Positions 33,981 to 45,400 of a stretch of DNA of 64,000 bases are shown here, one piece after another. The notes beneath the pieces were generated by a model that worked only from the letters and a program-made list of their open reading frames with translations, did no database searches and was not told the origin of the DNA. A program made the translations under genes and the position numbers. Where the stretch lies: NCBI GenBank assembly GCA_019426215.1, contig CM033394.1, positions 2,604,001-2,668,000 of the forward strand, given 5' to 3'. The DNA is from Buddleja alternifolia. Lineage: Eukaryota > Streptophyta > Magnoliopsida > Lamiales > Scrophulariaceae. The number at the start of each line of letters is the position of its first letter. The first letter of the stretch is position 1.

Positions 33981-35435
33981 GTGCGAAAACGAAATGAGAA
34001 AAATGAAATTGTAAGATATAAGACACGTCTTGTTGCCCAAGGGTTTTCGCAACAACCTGGCATAGATTATGAGGAGACTGATTCTCCTGTGGTGGATGCA
34101 ACTACTTTTCGTTATATAATAAGTCTGGCAGTGCATGAAAAACTTGATTTGCGTCTAATGGATGTTGTTACAGCCTATTTGTATGGATCGCTTGATAATG
34201 ATATATATATAAAAATCCCTGAAGGATTTAATATGCCTGTAGCATATAAATCAAGTTCTCGAGAACATTATTCAATTAAATTAAGTAAGGCATTGTATGG
34301 ACTGAAACAATCTGGACGAATGTGGTATAATCGTCTCAGTGAATATTTGTTGAAGGAAGGATATAAGAATGATCAAATTTGTCCTTGTATTTTCATGAAA
34401 AGATCTGGAAATGAGTTTGTTATAATTACAGTTTATGTTGACGATTTAAATATCGTTGGAACTCCTGAAGAGATTTCAAAAACTGTTAATTGCTTAAAGA
34501 AAGAATTTGAGATGAAAGATCTTGGAAGAACAAAATTTTGCCTTGGGTTGCGAATTGAATATTTAAAGAATGGAATTTTTATATATCAAGACGCTTATAT
34601 ATCAAAGGTGCTAAAACGATTCTATATGGATAAATCACATCCATTGAGCACCCCGATGGTCGTAAGGTCATTAGATGTGAACAAAGATCCTTTTCGACCT
34701 CAAGAAAGTGATGAAGAACTACTTGGTCCTGAAGTACCATATCTAAGTGCAATCAGTGCACTAATGTATCTTGCTTGTCACACTCGACCTGATATGGCAT
34801 TCGCTGTTAATCTATTAGCAAGATATAGTTCTTCTCCTACACGAAGGCATTGGAATGGGGTTAAACAGGTACTCCGCTACCTTAGAGGAACAATCGATAT
34901 GGGCTTGTTTTATTCAAATGTACCCAAGTCCGAATTGGTTGGATATGCAGATGCTGGATATATGTCTGATCCTCATAATGGTCGTTCACAAATAGGCTAT
35001 TTATTTACATGTGGTGGCACAGCCATTTCATGGCGATCTATGAAACAAACTATATCGGCCACATTATCTAATCATGCAGAAATCTTGGCTATTCACGAGG
35101 CAAGTCGAGAATGTGTTTGGTTAAGATCCATGATTCAACACATTCGAGGGACTTGTGGTTTATCTTCTGGAAAAATGATCCCGACGATCTTATATGAAGA
35201 TAATTCCGCATGTATCGTACAATTGAAAGAAGGGTACATTAAAGGAGATAGAACAAAGCATATTTCACCAAAGTTCTTTTTCACTCACGATCTTCAGAAG
35301 AATGGTGATATTAATGTTCAACAAATCCATTCCAGTGATAATCTTGCTGATTTGTTCACCAAGGCACTTCCTACAGCAACATTTGAAAAACTAGTCTACA
35401 ATATTGGCGTGCGTAGACTTAAAGATCTTGACTGA
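33981..35435 (+). pseudogene. Copia RT-RNase H fragment, plus arm of the inverted pair
   Basis: A 484-residue open frame, the inverted near-copy of 31078-32532. It has the same motifs (YVDDLNIVG, LYEDNSACIVQL) and the same C-terminus (RRLKDLD). It is followed by a non-coding tail, the polypurine tract AAGGGGGAG (35642-35650) and LTR B. No complete gag-protease-integrase lies upstream in this orientation. Confidence 0.85.
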
Positions 35436-35650
35436 TATTGTCATGAGGGGGAGATAATACGCGTTGCACTCTTTTTCCCTTAACCAAGGTTTTTCCCATT
35501 GGGTTTTCCTGCTAAGGTTTTTAATGAGGCAACATCTGATTGCGTATTGATATGTACTCTTTTTCCTTCACTAGGTTTTTATCCCACAAGGTTTTTCCTA
35601 ATAAGGTTTTAACGAGGCATATTCTTAAGTGATGGACATCCAAGGGGGAG

Positions 35651-36510
35651 TGTTATGAATAATTATATGGATGTCCATGTATCCTCCACTACATGATATG
35701 ATGGACGATCATTTCTCCTCCTCTTTATGTTATAGTGGATGATCATTGTTCTTCCACTACTTGTAAATCCATCTTTTCCATTATGTACTCAACTCTCGAA
35801 ATAATTGTACCTACTATTTTGTGCCTATAAATAGGACATGAAGTTGTATTGTTAAGACACACACAAGAATATCAATAAAAGAGTTCTCTACTTAATTCTC
35901 TCATTCTCTCATTTTATTCTCTCAACTTTATAATATTTAAACTCAAATATTATAAAGTTGAGAGAATAAAATGAGAGAATGAGAGAATTAAGTAGAGAAC
36001 TCTTTTATTGATATTCTTGTGTGTGTCTTAACAATACAACTTCATGTCCTATTTATAGGCACAAAATAGTAGGTACAATTATTTCAAGAGTTGAGTGCAT
36101 AATGAAAAAGATGGATTTACAAGTAGTGGAAGAGCAATGATCATCCACTATAACATAAAGAGGAGGAGAAATGATCATCCATCATATCATGTAGTGGAGG
36201 ATACATGGACATGGATGATCATTTCTCCATGTATCCTCCACTACATGATATGATGGATGATCATTTCTCCTCCTCTTTATGTTATAGTGGATGATCATTG
36301 CTCTTCCACTACTTGTAAATCCATCTTTTTCATTATGCACTCAACTCTTGAAATAATTGTACCTACTATTTTGTGCCTATAAATAGGACATGAAGTTGTA
36401 TTGTTAAGACACACCAAAAAATAAAAGAAAGAATTCTCCTCTTAATTCTCTAGTCTCTCTACTTTAGAATATTTGTATATATTTTATAATATTTGGAGCT
36501 ATTTCATAAC
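35651..36510. repeat. LTR B(+), C(-), D(+): head-to-head and tail-to-tail fused LTRs
   Basis: LTR B 35651-35942 lacks its last bases and is fused to the inverted LTR C 35943-36215 around the palindrome CTCAACTTTATAATATTT / AAATATTATAAAGTTGAG. C is fused to LTR D 36216-36510 around GTGGAGGATACATG / CATGTATCCTCCAC, with a short GATGATCATTTCT slip between. D ends ATTTCATAACA, followed by CGTTATCAGCACGA. No 5-bp duplications separate them. Confidence 0.85.
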
Positions 36511-37406
36511 ACGTTATCAGCACGATCCGTCTCAAGGTGTTAATCATTTTGAAATCAGGTACATAACCAATGACCTTTACTACCACAACGATAGCATAAA
36601 TTTTTCACAAATTTGCTATTTTGGCCACTTTCATGTTTCTCTTCATTATTTTTCCACTTCTGGTGGAAAAATGTATTTTTTGAATAACCACCACGATTTC
36701 CATAACCATATCCACGACCACATCCACGTCCATGATTTCTTTAATGATTAAAATAGTTATGTGCTGCTACTTTCACTTCAGGGAATGTAGCAGAAATAGT
36801 TGGACGGGACTCATGATTAAAATAATTATATATTGCTCAACACATTCACTTCAAGGAATGGAGTATAGTTATTTGCATATATGAATTTATATATTGCTCA
36901 ACACATTCACTTCAGGGAATGAATTATAGTTATTTGCATCAAGATGAATTTCAACATCTAACGCCCAAGAAAAATAATTTTTCCTCGTAATATCAAGAGT
37001 CACAAAGTCAAGTTTTTTCAAGATTCATCAATATAATACTATTATCAAAGTATAAAATGAATAACATAACAATCATTCAACTTCTTAAAATATTTTCAAC
37101 ATGATAGGATTATTCAAAAGAATAATACAAATCAAATATATGCACATATACATATGTCTTCTTTCCAAACATCAAGAGAATTATTGCATATTTCTATTTT
37201 TGTTAAATATTGAAATATACGTACCTTTTCTTTACCTTTTCTTCTTGCTTTGTTTTAAAAATCTTGTCCATCAATTTTCTTTACAAACTCATAATAACTC
37301 ACGAAAATCTCTCAATGGATTTTACATCATACGTTGAGTACCCCATGTATATCTTTAGCCAAATTTCAAAATGATTAACACCTTGAGACGGATCGTGCTG
37401 ATAACG
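36511..37406 (-). pseudogene. Leader and gag zinc-knuckle fragment of the composite element
   Basis: 36511-36556 (plus) and 37362-37406 (minus) are inverted copies of the same leader (GTTATCAGCACGATCCGTC). Between them the minus strand encodes a gag fragment rich in Gly/Arg (GRGYGNRGGY) followed by a zinc-knuckle start, CYRCGSKGHW, cut off at the junction with the inverted leader near 36557. The rest is AT-rich untranslated leader. Confidence 0.65.
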
Positions 37407-37680
37407 TGAGAGAATAAAATGAGAGAATGAGAGAATTAAGTAGAGAACTCTTTTATTGATATTCTTGTGTGTGTCTTAACAATACAACTTCATGTCCTAT
37501 TTATAGGCACAAAATAGTAGGTACAATTATTTCAAAAGTTGAATACATAATGGAAAAAATGAATTTACAAGTAGTGGAAGAGCAATGATCATCCACTATA
37601 ACATAAAGAGGAGGAGAAATGATTATCCATCATATCATGTAGTGGAGGATACATGGACATCCATATAATTATTCATAACA
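37407..37680 (-). repeat. LTR E of the composite element
   Basis: The right outer LTR, ending ATTATTCATAACA exactly at the AAGAA duplication. Its inner (U5) end lacks about 30 bp relative to LTR A and joins directly to the primer-binding-site leader. Confidence 0.85.
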
Positions 37681-37685
37681 AAGAA

Positions 37686-38141
37686 CAATTTGTCCCACAT
37701 AGGAAGAATTTTGTAAAGGGCCATCCCTTTTCCTATAAAAGGGGATCCACCCTTTAGTTGTTTGATATCCCTTAGCCTCTCATCTTTGGCTATTCTTCTT
37801 TTCTCCTCTATAGTTTTGTATATTTCACTTTTGGTCCTTTTTTTTGTGTAGTGAAATATTTTGGTGGGTCCGAGGATGTAGGCTAAATTAGCCGAACCTC
37901 GTTCTATTTGGTGTTCTTTATTTTGTGTTATTCTTCAAGTAGCCATTGTTAGTTATAGTTATAGTGTTATATTGTGCTATTAAATGCGTTTAATTAATTC
38001 TGTCGAGGAGATTGAGTTTTAAGCGCGACCGTTGTGACGCCTCCAATCTTTCCTGGGAATTAAATCTAGTGTGGTTTTCTAGTACAATATTTCCCTCGCT
38101 ATTTCTATATTTGGTGGAATATGACTCTGAGTTCCACAACA
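37686..38141 (+). repeat. Remainder of the Tork-like left LTR
   Basis: Continues the LTR begun at 30508. The TATAAAA box is at about 37734-37740 and it ends GTTCCACAACA. It matches 40892-41342. Confidence 0.9.
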
Positions 38142-38277
38142 AGTGGTATCATAGCTCGGGTATTCTGAGTATGCTCTGTGGTCGCAGTTTAATCTGATCT
38201 TCCACATCAGAAAACTATTCTCGGGCTATTTGGCTTTCGCATTTGGAGGGCTATTGAAGAATAATTTGTAACCAAAA

Positions 38278-40767
38278 ATGGAAGTTACCTCAAAAGCATC
38301 GTCGTCGTCCATTTGGGCGAGAACCACTGTGGCGAATACACGATTGGCAGTGGAGTCTTTTGATGGCATAGGCCATTTTGGTATGTGGCAAAGCGAAGTT
38401 GTAGACGCACTCTTTCAACAAGGTCTATACTTAGCTATTGAAGAAAAAAAACCAAATGATATAGAGGAAAAAGAACGGAAATTTGGATGAGAAGGATTTG
38501 GCTCTGATGTTGTTGGGATCCCTTCCTGAGGAGTTTGAGTTTCTTGAAACCACTCTACTTCACAGGAAGGCTGCTACTGTATCTCTTAGCGAAGTTTGTG
38601 CTGCCCTATACAGTTATGAACTGAGAAAGAAGGACAAGCAAGTTTGTTCAGGCAGAGATGCAGAAGTTTTGTTCATCAGAGGTCGTTCACAAAACAAAAG
38701 GAGTGAAATACTCCAAATTGGAGTTTTGTGAACTTTGTGTTCGTGGGAAACAGACAAGGGTTAAATTTGGAACAACAATCCATAATACTGAGGGTATCTT
38801 GGATTATGTTCATTCGGATGTATGGGGTCCCTTAAAAACGAGTTCTTTGGGAGGGAAGCACTATTTTGTAACCTTTGTTGATGTTTTTTCCTGGAGAGTT
38901 TAGGTGTATACGATGAAGACAAAGGATGAAGTGTTTGAGGTATTCCTCAATTGGAAAAAGATGGTGGAAACTCAGACTGATAAAAAGGTCAAACGTCTCC
39001 GTACAGACAATGGTGGAGAATTTAGGAGTGGTCCATTTCAGAAATTTTGTGAGGATGAAGACATTGTCAGACACTTCACTGTCAGACATACACCACAACA
39101 GAACGGAGTGGCAGAACGCATGAATCGGACTTTGCTGGAGAAAGTTCGGTGTTTGTTATCCAATGCTGGGTTGGGTAAAGAATTTTGGGCTGAGGCTGTG
39201 ACGTATGCGTGCCATCTCGTTAATCGTCTACCATCTACTACTATTGATGGAAAAAAACCATTGGAGAAATGGTTTGGAAAGCCTGCTGCTGATTATGATT
39301 CCTTACATGTGTTTGGTTCCGCTGCATATTATCATGTTAAGGAATCAAAGTTGGATCCTAAAGCAAAGAAAGCTGTTCATGGGGATCACCTCTGATGTAA
39401 ATGGCTATCGCCTTTGGTGTCCAGAAACAAAGAAAATAATCTTTAGCAGGGATGTCACCTTTGATGAATCTACCGTGTTGGAAAAGGTGAATGCAGAACA
39501 GCAGGATGGTACTCCCAAACAGGTGGAGTTTGAAAAGTTTGTTGTCCCAGCAGATCAAGAAACTCTTGATCATTCTCCTATGGTAGAAGGAGATTTTGAA
39601 GAAAAGGAAGTTCAACCCCAAGAACTTCCACAGCAACTTGAATCAATTGCAACTAGCAAGCCAAAGAGGACAATCAGAAAGCCTGCTCGCTTTGATGATA
39701 TAGTGGCTTGTGCATCTGCAATTGCCGCTGATGATGTTCCTACCACTTATATTGAAGCAGTCAAAGGACCAGAGAAAGATAAGTGGAGGATTGCCATGAG
39801 TGAAGAAATGCAGTCCCTTCATAAGAATCAAACTTGGGAACTGGCCAGTCTCCCGAAGGGAAAGAAGGCAATTGGATGCAAATGGGTATTTGCAAAGAAA
39901 GATGGATTTCCTAGCCAAGGTGATGTTCGCTACAAAGCCAGATTGGTGGCCAAAGGTTACGCTCAGAAGGAGGGCATTGATTATAATGAGGTGTTTTCTC
40001 CAGTTGTAAAACACTTCTCCATTAGAATTTTGTTGGCTTTGGTAGCACAGTTGGATTTTGAACTAGTTCAGTTGGATATAAAAACTGCATTTTTACATGG
40101 AGACTTGGAAGAGGAAATCTATATAACTCAGCCAGAGGGAATCAAAGTTGCTGAAAATGAAAATTTGGTTTGTAAACTTCAAAAATCGTTGTACGGATTG
40201 AAGCAATCTCCGAGGCAGTGATACAAGCGATTTGACAAGTTTATGATGGGAATTGGGTACACAAGAAGCAAATATGATCATTGTGTGTATTTGCACAAGC
40301 TACAAGATGGATCCTTCATATATCTTCTTCTGTATGTTGATGATATGTTAATTGCCTCCCCGAGTCTAATAGAAATTGAGAAGTTGAAGACTCATTTGAA
40401 AAGGGAGTTCGAGATGAAGGATCTAGGTGAGGCGAAGAAGATTCTCGGCATGGAGATTTTCAGAGATAGAAAATTGAGGAGGCTTTGTTTGACTCAGAAA
40501 CAATATCTGAGTAGGATGTTGAGGCGTTTTGGCAGTGATGAAAAGTCAAAACCAGTTAGTACTCCGTTTGCTCCTCATTTTAAGCTTAGCGCCACTTTGT
40601 CACAGAAATCTGATGCAGAACGGGAATACATGTCAAAAGTACTGTATGCAAATGTTGTTGGTAGGTTGATGTATGCTATGGTGTGTACAAGGCCTGATAT
40701 TTCCCAAGCAGTGGGGGTTGTGAGCAGGTATATGCATGATTCTGGAAAGGAACATTGGAAAATTTGA
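38278..40767 (+). pseudogene. Degenerate Tork/Tnt1-like gag-pol
   Basis: Pieces in order: a gag N-terminus (38278-38490; ESFDGIGHFGMWQSEVVDAL), another gag piece in a shifted frame (38483-38731), the integrase zinc-region end and core (38658-39395; CELCVRGKQ, RTDNGGEF, GVAERMNRT) with an in-frame TAG at 38901-38903, then a frameshift into the linker and RT (39205-40221; KWVFAKKDG, ARLVAKGYAQ), a TGA at 40219-40221 where the family has Trp, and the rest of RT (40243-40767; YVDDMLIAS). Most of gag, the protease and RNase H are missing. It is inactive. Confidence 0.85.
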
Positions 40768-40837
40768 AGATTGGTTTTTTGGTGACCCCGTTTGACGAGG
40801 AGATTGAAGATTTTGGAAATTCGCCAAGGTGGAGATT

Positions 40838-41342
40838 TGTTGAATTGTGGTGAAGAAATGGCTTATTTCCCTTTGATAATGAAGAACAATTTGTCCCACA
40901 TAGGAAGAATTTTGTAAAGGGCCATCCCTTTTCCTATAAAAGGGGATCCACCCTTTAGTTGTTTGATATCCCTTAGCCTCTCATCTTTGGCTATTCTTCT
41001 TTTCTCCTCTATAGTTTTGTATATTTCACTTTTGGTCCTTTCTTGTGTAGTGAAATATTTTGGTGGGGGTCCGAGGACGTAGGCTAAATTAGCCGAACCT
41101 CGTTATATTTGGTGTTCTTTATTTTGTGCTATTCTTCAAGTAGCCATTGTTAGTTATAGTTGTAGTGTTATATTGTGCTATTAAATACGTCTAGTTAATT
41201 CTGTCGAGGAGATTGGGTTTTAAGCGCGACCGTTGTGACGCCTCCAATCTTTCCTGGGAATTAAATCTAGTGTGATTTTCTAGTACAATATTTCCCTCGC
41301 TATTTCTATATTTGGTGGAATATGACTCTGAGTTCCACAACA
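40838..41342 (+). repeat. Tork-like right LTR (505 bp)
   Basis: Starts TGTTGAATTGTGGTG and ends GTTCCACAACA, followed by the GCATA duplication. It preserves the uninterrupted version of the site (GATAATGAAGAACAATTTG) that proves the AAGAA duplication in the left LTR. Confidence 0.92.
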
Positions 41343-42435
41343 GCATAAAGTACTATTATCTGCAGTATATGTACCAAAGTCGAGAGAAGAAAATTGGTTA
41401 TGAATGTCATTAATAAAATTTCAATTGTCTCTATTTTCTCTTACCTTTATTTCATCCTTGTGTTTTAGCGAGAAAAACACTAAGAAAAACATATTCATCA
41501 CATAAAATGAGTTTTCTCCCTCAAATTTGTGTCCTTAACTCCGGAATTTATGATTCGAACTAGGACTGCAAACGAGTTGAGTTAATGCAAGTCATACAAA
41601 TGAGTTGAGTCGATTCAAATCCAACAAGCACTTGTTCAAGCTTGTTTGAATTTTTACTAAGCATCAAAATTTTGTGTTTGAGCTTGATTTGATTGTTAAT
41701 TCAGTCGAGCTCAAACGAGCTATAATTGAACTGAATACGAGTCGAGTTCGAGTAACTTGATCTTTTGCAAATATTTTTATCATTTTGTACTAAACGAGCA
41801 GAGCTTCTAAACATATCGAACACAAAAAGTTGTTCAAACTTGGTTTGATATGTTGACAAACTGAGCTCAAATGAGCTTTTAACGATCGATCTCGAGTTAA
41901 GTATCACATAATTTGGTTCCTTTTTCAGCCCTATGATCAATTATACCATTCAATATTAAACGAAAATTATCAATAGTATATAGGTAGAATTCAAATGCAA
42001 GATCTTTTAATCTATAGTAATGTGACCTCAGTCTTACTGCTTGAAAGTGACAATGTTGACAAAATAGATTGGCAAAATAAATTATCCAGGTGGTCTTGAA
42101 GCTACTCAAAAACACATTACCAAACTTCAAACTTTGATCTTATAAAGTCTCTTAATTATTTGGGATCACAGAAACTTGTGTAGCATAATACAATCTCAGA
42201 ATAAGATGGTTGATCAAATTAATCATGATAAATTATTTCACTTCATAAATTTCTTTTCACAATTGCTTCTCTTGATTCATAACCACGTTACAAGCAAATA
42301 AGCAACTGGAAATATGACATTCCTTTTCTTATAAAACGATTCAGTCGATCAGTTTATTGATCGAACGTTTATAGCTCCAGTAAAGAATGTATATAGTATA
42401 TCTGTGTCTATACACAAACGTGTTATGCGTTTACC
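41343..42435. other. Intergenic DNA and 3' flank of the K+ channel
   Basis: No gene. 41570-41910 contains degenerate GAGTTGAGTCGA / GAGCTCAAACGAGCT phrases typical of dispersed plant repeats. The part adjacent to 42435 should include the channel's 3' UTR. Confidence 0.5.
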
Positions 42436-45400
42436 TTAGTTCTTAAAACGATCGGGTCCACCTTCATCAGCCAGAAAAAGATGATCGCCATCTCTTATCA
42501 TATCAAAGTCTTCAATCAGGGCTCCCTCTTTTGTTAAAATTTTCGTAGGATAGAAACCGAACTTCTGATACCCCAAATCCAACAGCTCTTGAAGCGATCC
42601 AGGCAAAAACACGAGCCTTCCTGCTTCGTCCCCATGACAACTGATAATTACTCTATCACGGTTATATGGCGTTGCAAGATTGATAGGAGGCGAAAGAAGA
42701 GCCCTTCCTCCTGCACAATATAAGATGAAATAAGTGATGAGTATAATAAGATCCTAAAAATGAGGGAAGGATTTCAAATTAAGAAACACTTTGTGTACTT
42801 CAAATCCATCGTAATGGTTAAAAAAATAACGGATAATTAATGCACGCCCTTTCACTTATTGAGTAATAACCACGAGCTCCTTGAAGGTTTACAAATTACC
42901 AAGACACCCCGTGTCATATCCTACAACTTGAAAAACAAGGGGTGAAATTGTATTTTGCTTTTACTGACGGAGAAAGTTATGGTAATTTCTTGATCCTCAT
43001 TATGTTTTTCGTAATTAAGGTCACACGAAGGGAGTGTCTATGTTATTTACCCAAAAAAAATAACTCAAAACTATTACTTAAGGATTAGAAAATCCTTAAT
43101 TATTGAAATTTGACTAAACTATACGAAGGGATTTGTTATTATGGATTCGAGATCCTAAGCTCCCAAATCCTCAAATCCAACCTCAACTTGTAATAAACAT
43201 TCTATAAACGAGACTACTTAAAGCATTCATAACTTCCGATTAGATATTTCAAGCAAACCGAAAAATAGTTGCCTAGACTCACCTTCATTTTGTCTACGGC
43301 CAGTTGTGATGATTCCTGCAAGCGAGTTGTGGAAATAACTCGGCGGCAATCTCAAGTGTCTGTTGGACAATCCTACCCCTATGTCATTTGTCATTATGTT
43401 TTCCGGAGTTATAATAGGTATCGAGGATGAGTACTTCCTAAGGTAAGGCGCTCCGTGCACCTCTGGCATTAGACTCTCACCTTTGTGGTGCGTGTTCGGT
43501 TCGAATGACTCTTGCTTGGTTTGAAATAAATCTTTTATATCTTCATGGCCTTGATAATCAGCTAAGGCTCGTGGCGTCACTCCATTCACGTCGGGTTTAT
43601 CTATGTCCGCTCCGTGTTCGACCAAAAACTTAACGATTTCGACATTTCCTTCGGATATAGCTTTATGTAGTGCTGTGGTTCCCGAGCTATTGAGCAATGT
43701 AACGTCCCCGCCATAGTTGATGATTTCTTTGAGTAGGTCTATGTTGTTTTGCTTGGCTGCAAAGCACGCAAACTGGCCCACGTCACCAGAAGTTAACGCC
43801 GCCCCATTGTCAACGAGTACTTTGATCACGGTGTCATGCTTCCCCAATAATGCATGCCATAGCGGAACATTTCCTTCGAAATCTGCATAAAACGTGTTAA
43901 CATTCATTAGAGAATATGTTTTATGGGTGTAGTTTTAGGGTGTCCCTAGATTCCAGGTGTGACCATCTGTAGAGTGATTCTATGGTGGATCAGATCTAAT
44001 GGTCCTGGTCCATCATACTGTTAAAATGCAGGGGTGTGTATGGTGGACCAGGACCGTTGGTCCCGATCTACCATACGTTCGTTCATCCCCATCCGTATAT
44101 GATGGACACCGTGGTTGCCACCAGATGTGAACAGTTGTGATTCGTGCAGTAAGTACCTCTTCTGTTAGGATCGGCTTCATTATCCAATAGTAGAAGCACA
44201 CACTCTAAATTTCCTTTTGATGCTGCAAGATGCTATACATATGCAGAATAAGGTATTATTGTACATCCAATTTGTAAATTACAGATAACGCGTTACACAT
44301 ACTTAAAGAATACGCGAATAGACATACCAAAGCACTGCATCCGTTGCTATCCAATTCATTTGGGTCCAAACCTCGTCTTAGCAAATGGTGCAACAATAGA
44401 TCGTCCCCTCTGGCAACTGCAAAGCATAAGCTGAGAGGCACGTCCATCCTCCCGTGAGCCAGCATGTGCTCCGTCTCGACCAAAATTGCTTGCATCATAG
44501 GGTCTTTCTGCTCTTTCAAATGCTGCACCGAGAACTTAACGAGTTACTCCCTCAGTCCCATAATATCTGTTATTCTAATTTAATTTGTCTCAATATGTCT
44601 GTTTACTGTAGAAAGTAGGATTAACTATAGTATGTAACTGTTGTACCCTTTATTTTAATCTAAATAGATCGACTCAAATCATTTTTGTCATAAAAAAGAA
44701 ATTTTAGATGTCGATTAGTAGTTCAGTTTTATACAAATCAAACTAAAATTACGCGACATACATTTGGCCAGGTGAGTCCTACAACAATTTCCTTAAGCAA
44801 TCTATTTATTTACAAAGGGTAATTTTGGAAGAATTGGCGCAAAATATATTTCTGTTAATTCCTAAAACAAGTCAAATGAGACAATTTTTGTGGGACGAAT
44901 GGAGTATATATGATATAGGATTTTCATCTAATTTTTAAAGAAATTATAACTCCTAGAAATTCTTAAACAAGAAATTGAATATTTTAATTACATCGATCTC
45001 CAGTTTAGCATATGAAGCATGTCCAAAAAAACAAATAAAAAAAAGACGAAATTTTTAATTTACCTGAAGAAGATTGTTCATTATTACAGTGCCGTCTCCA
45101 ACATTAGCCTGGAGAATATTCAAAAACGCAGTACGGTTCAACCGGAGGAGTTGGCTCAGTCGTTTTGTACGAACAGTAAAAAGTTGTGGCCTGTAGCAAA
45201 GAACACCTACTTCACCACAAACATCCTCTGTCTTGGCTTCCCCAACAATCTAGTACATTTCATATGTTAAAACATTGTTTTAGATCAAATTATATGTCAC
45301 CCTCATAAATAAAGATACAATATGATATCAGAGAATAAGACCGAGGTAAAGACTCATTTACCTCTTCCATTTGATTTCTATGTGCAATAAGATCCTGTGT

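Larger units (their letters stand above)
30557..37680 (-). mobile_element. Composite, internally inverted Ty1/copia retroelement (7.1 kb)
   Basis: Flanked by one 5-bp target duplication, AAGAA (30552-30556 and 37681-37685). The outer LTRs A (30557-30861) and E (37407-37680) are both minus. Between them, in order: pol on minus (30862 to about 33330), pol on plus (about 33330-35650), LTR B on plus (35651-35942), LTR C on minus (35943-36215), LTR D on plus (36216-36510), leader on plus (36511 to about 36556), gag zinc-knuckle fragment and leader on minus (about 36557-37406). The inner junctions lack target duplications. The minus 3' LTR is preceded by a GGGGGAG polypurine tract, and leaders contain GTTATCAGCACGA next to the LTRs, a probable primer-binding site. 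The structure fits reverse-transcription template switching followed by one integration. Confidence 0.8.
30508..41342 (+). mobile_element. Tork/Tnt1-like Ty1/copia element, degenerate, split by a composite retroelement
   Basis: The right LTR is 40838-41342 (505 bp). The left LTR is 30508-30556 plus 37686-38141 (505 bp in total), interrupted by the insertion 30557-37680. The target duplication GCATA is at 30503-30507 and 41343-41347. The primer-binding site TGGTATCATAGC is at 38144-38155, one mismatch from the initiator tRNA-Met type. The polypurine tract is CCAAGGTGGAGATT before 40838. Interior 38156-40837 holds a shortened, broken gag-pol. Without the insertion the element is about 3.7 kb, so large parts of gag and all of RNase H are deleted. 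Confidence 0.9.

Noticed and set aside
35651..36510. Independent nested insertions of LTRs B, C and D
   Set aside because: No target duplications at their borders, and junctions fall at internal palindromes with truncated LTR ends. A template-switch origin is favoured.
40222..40767. Separate short RT gene after 40221
   Set aside because: Same frame as 39205-40221; separated only by a TGA in place of a conserved Trp, so it is one broken pol.
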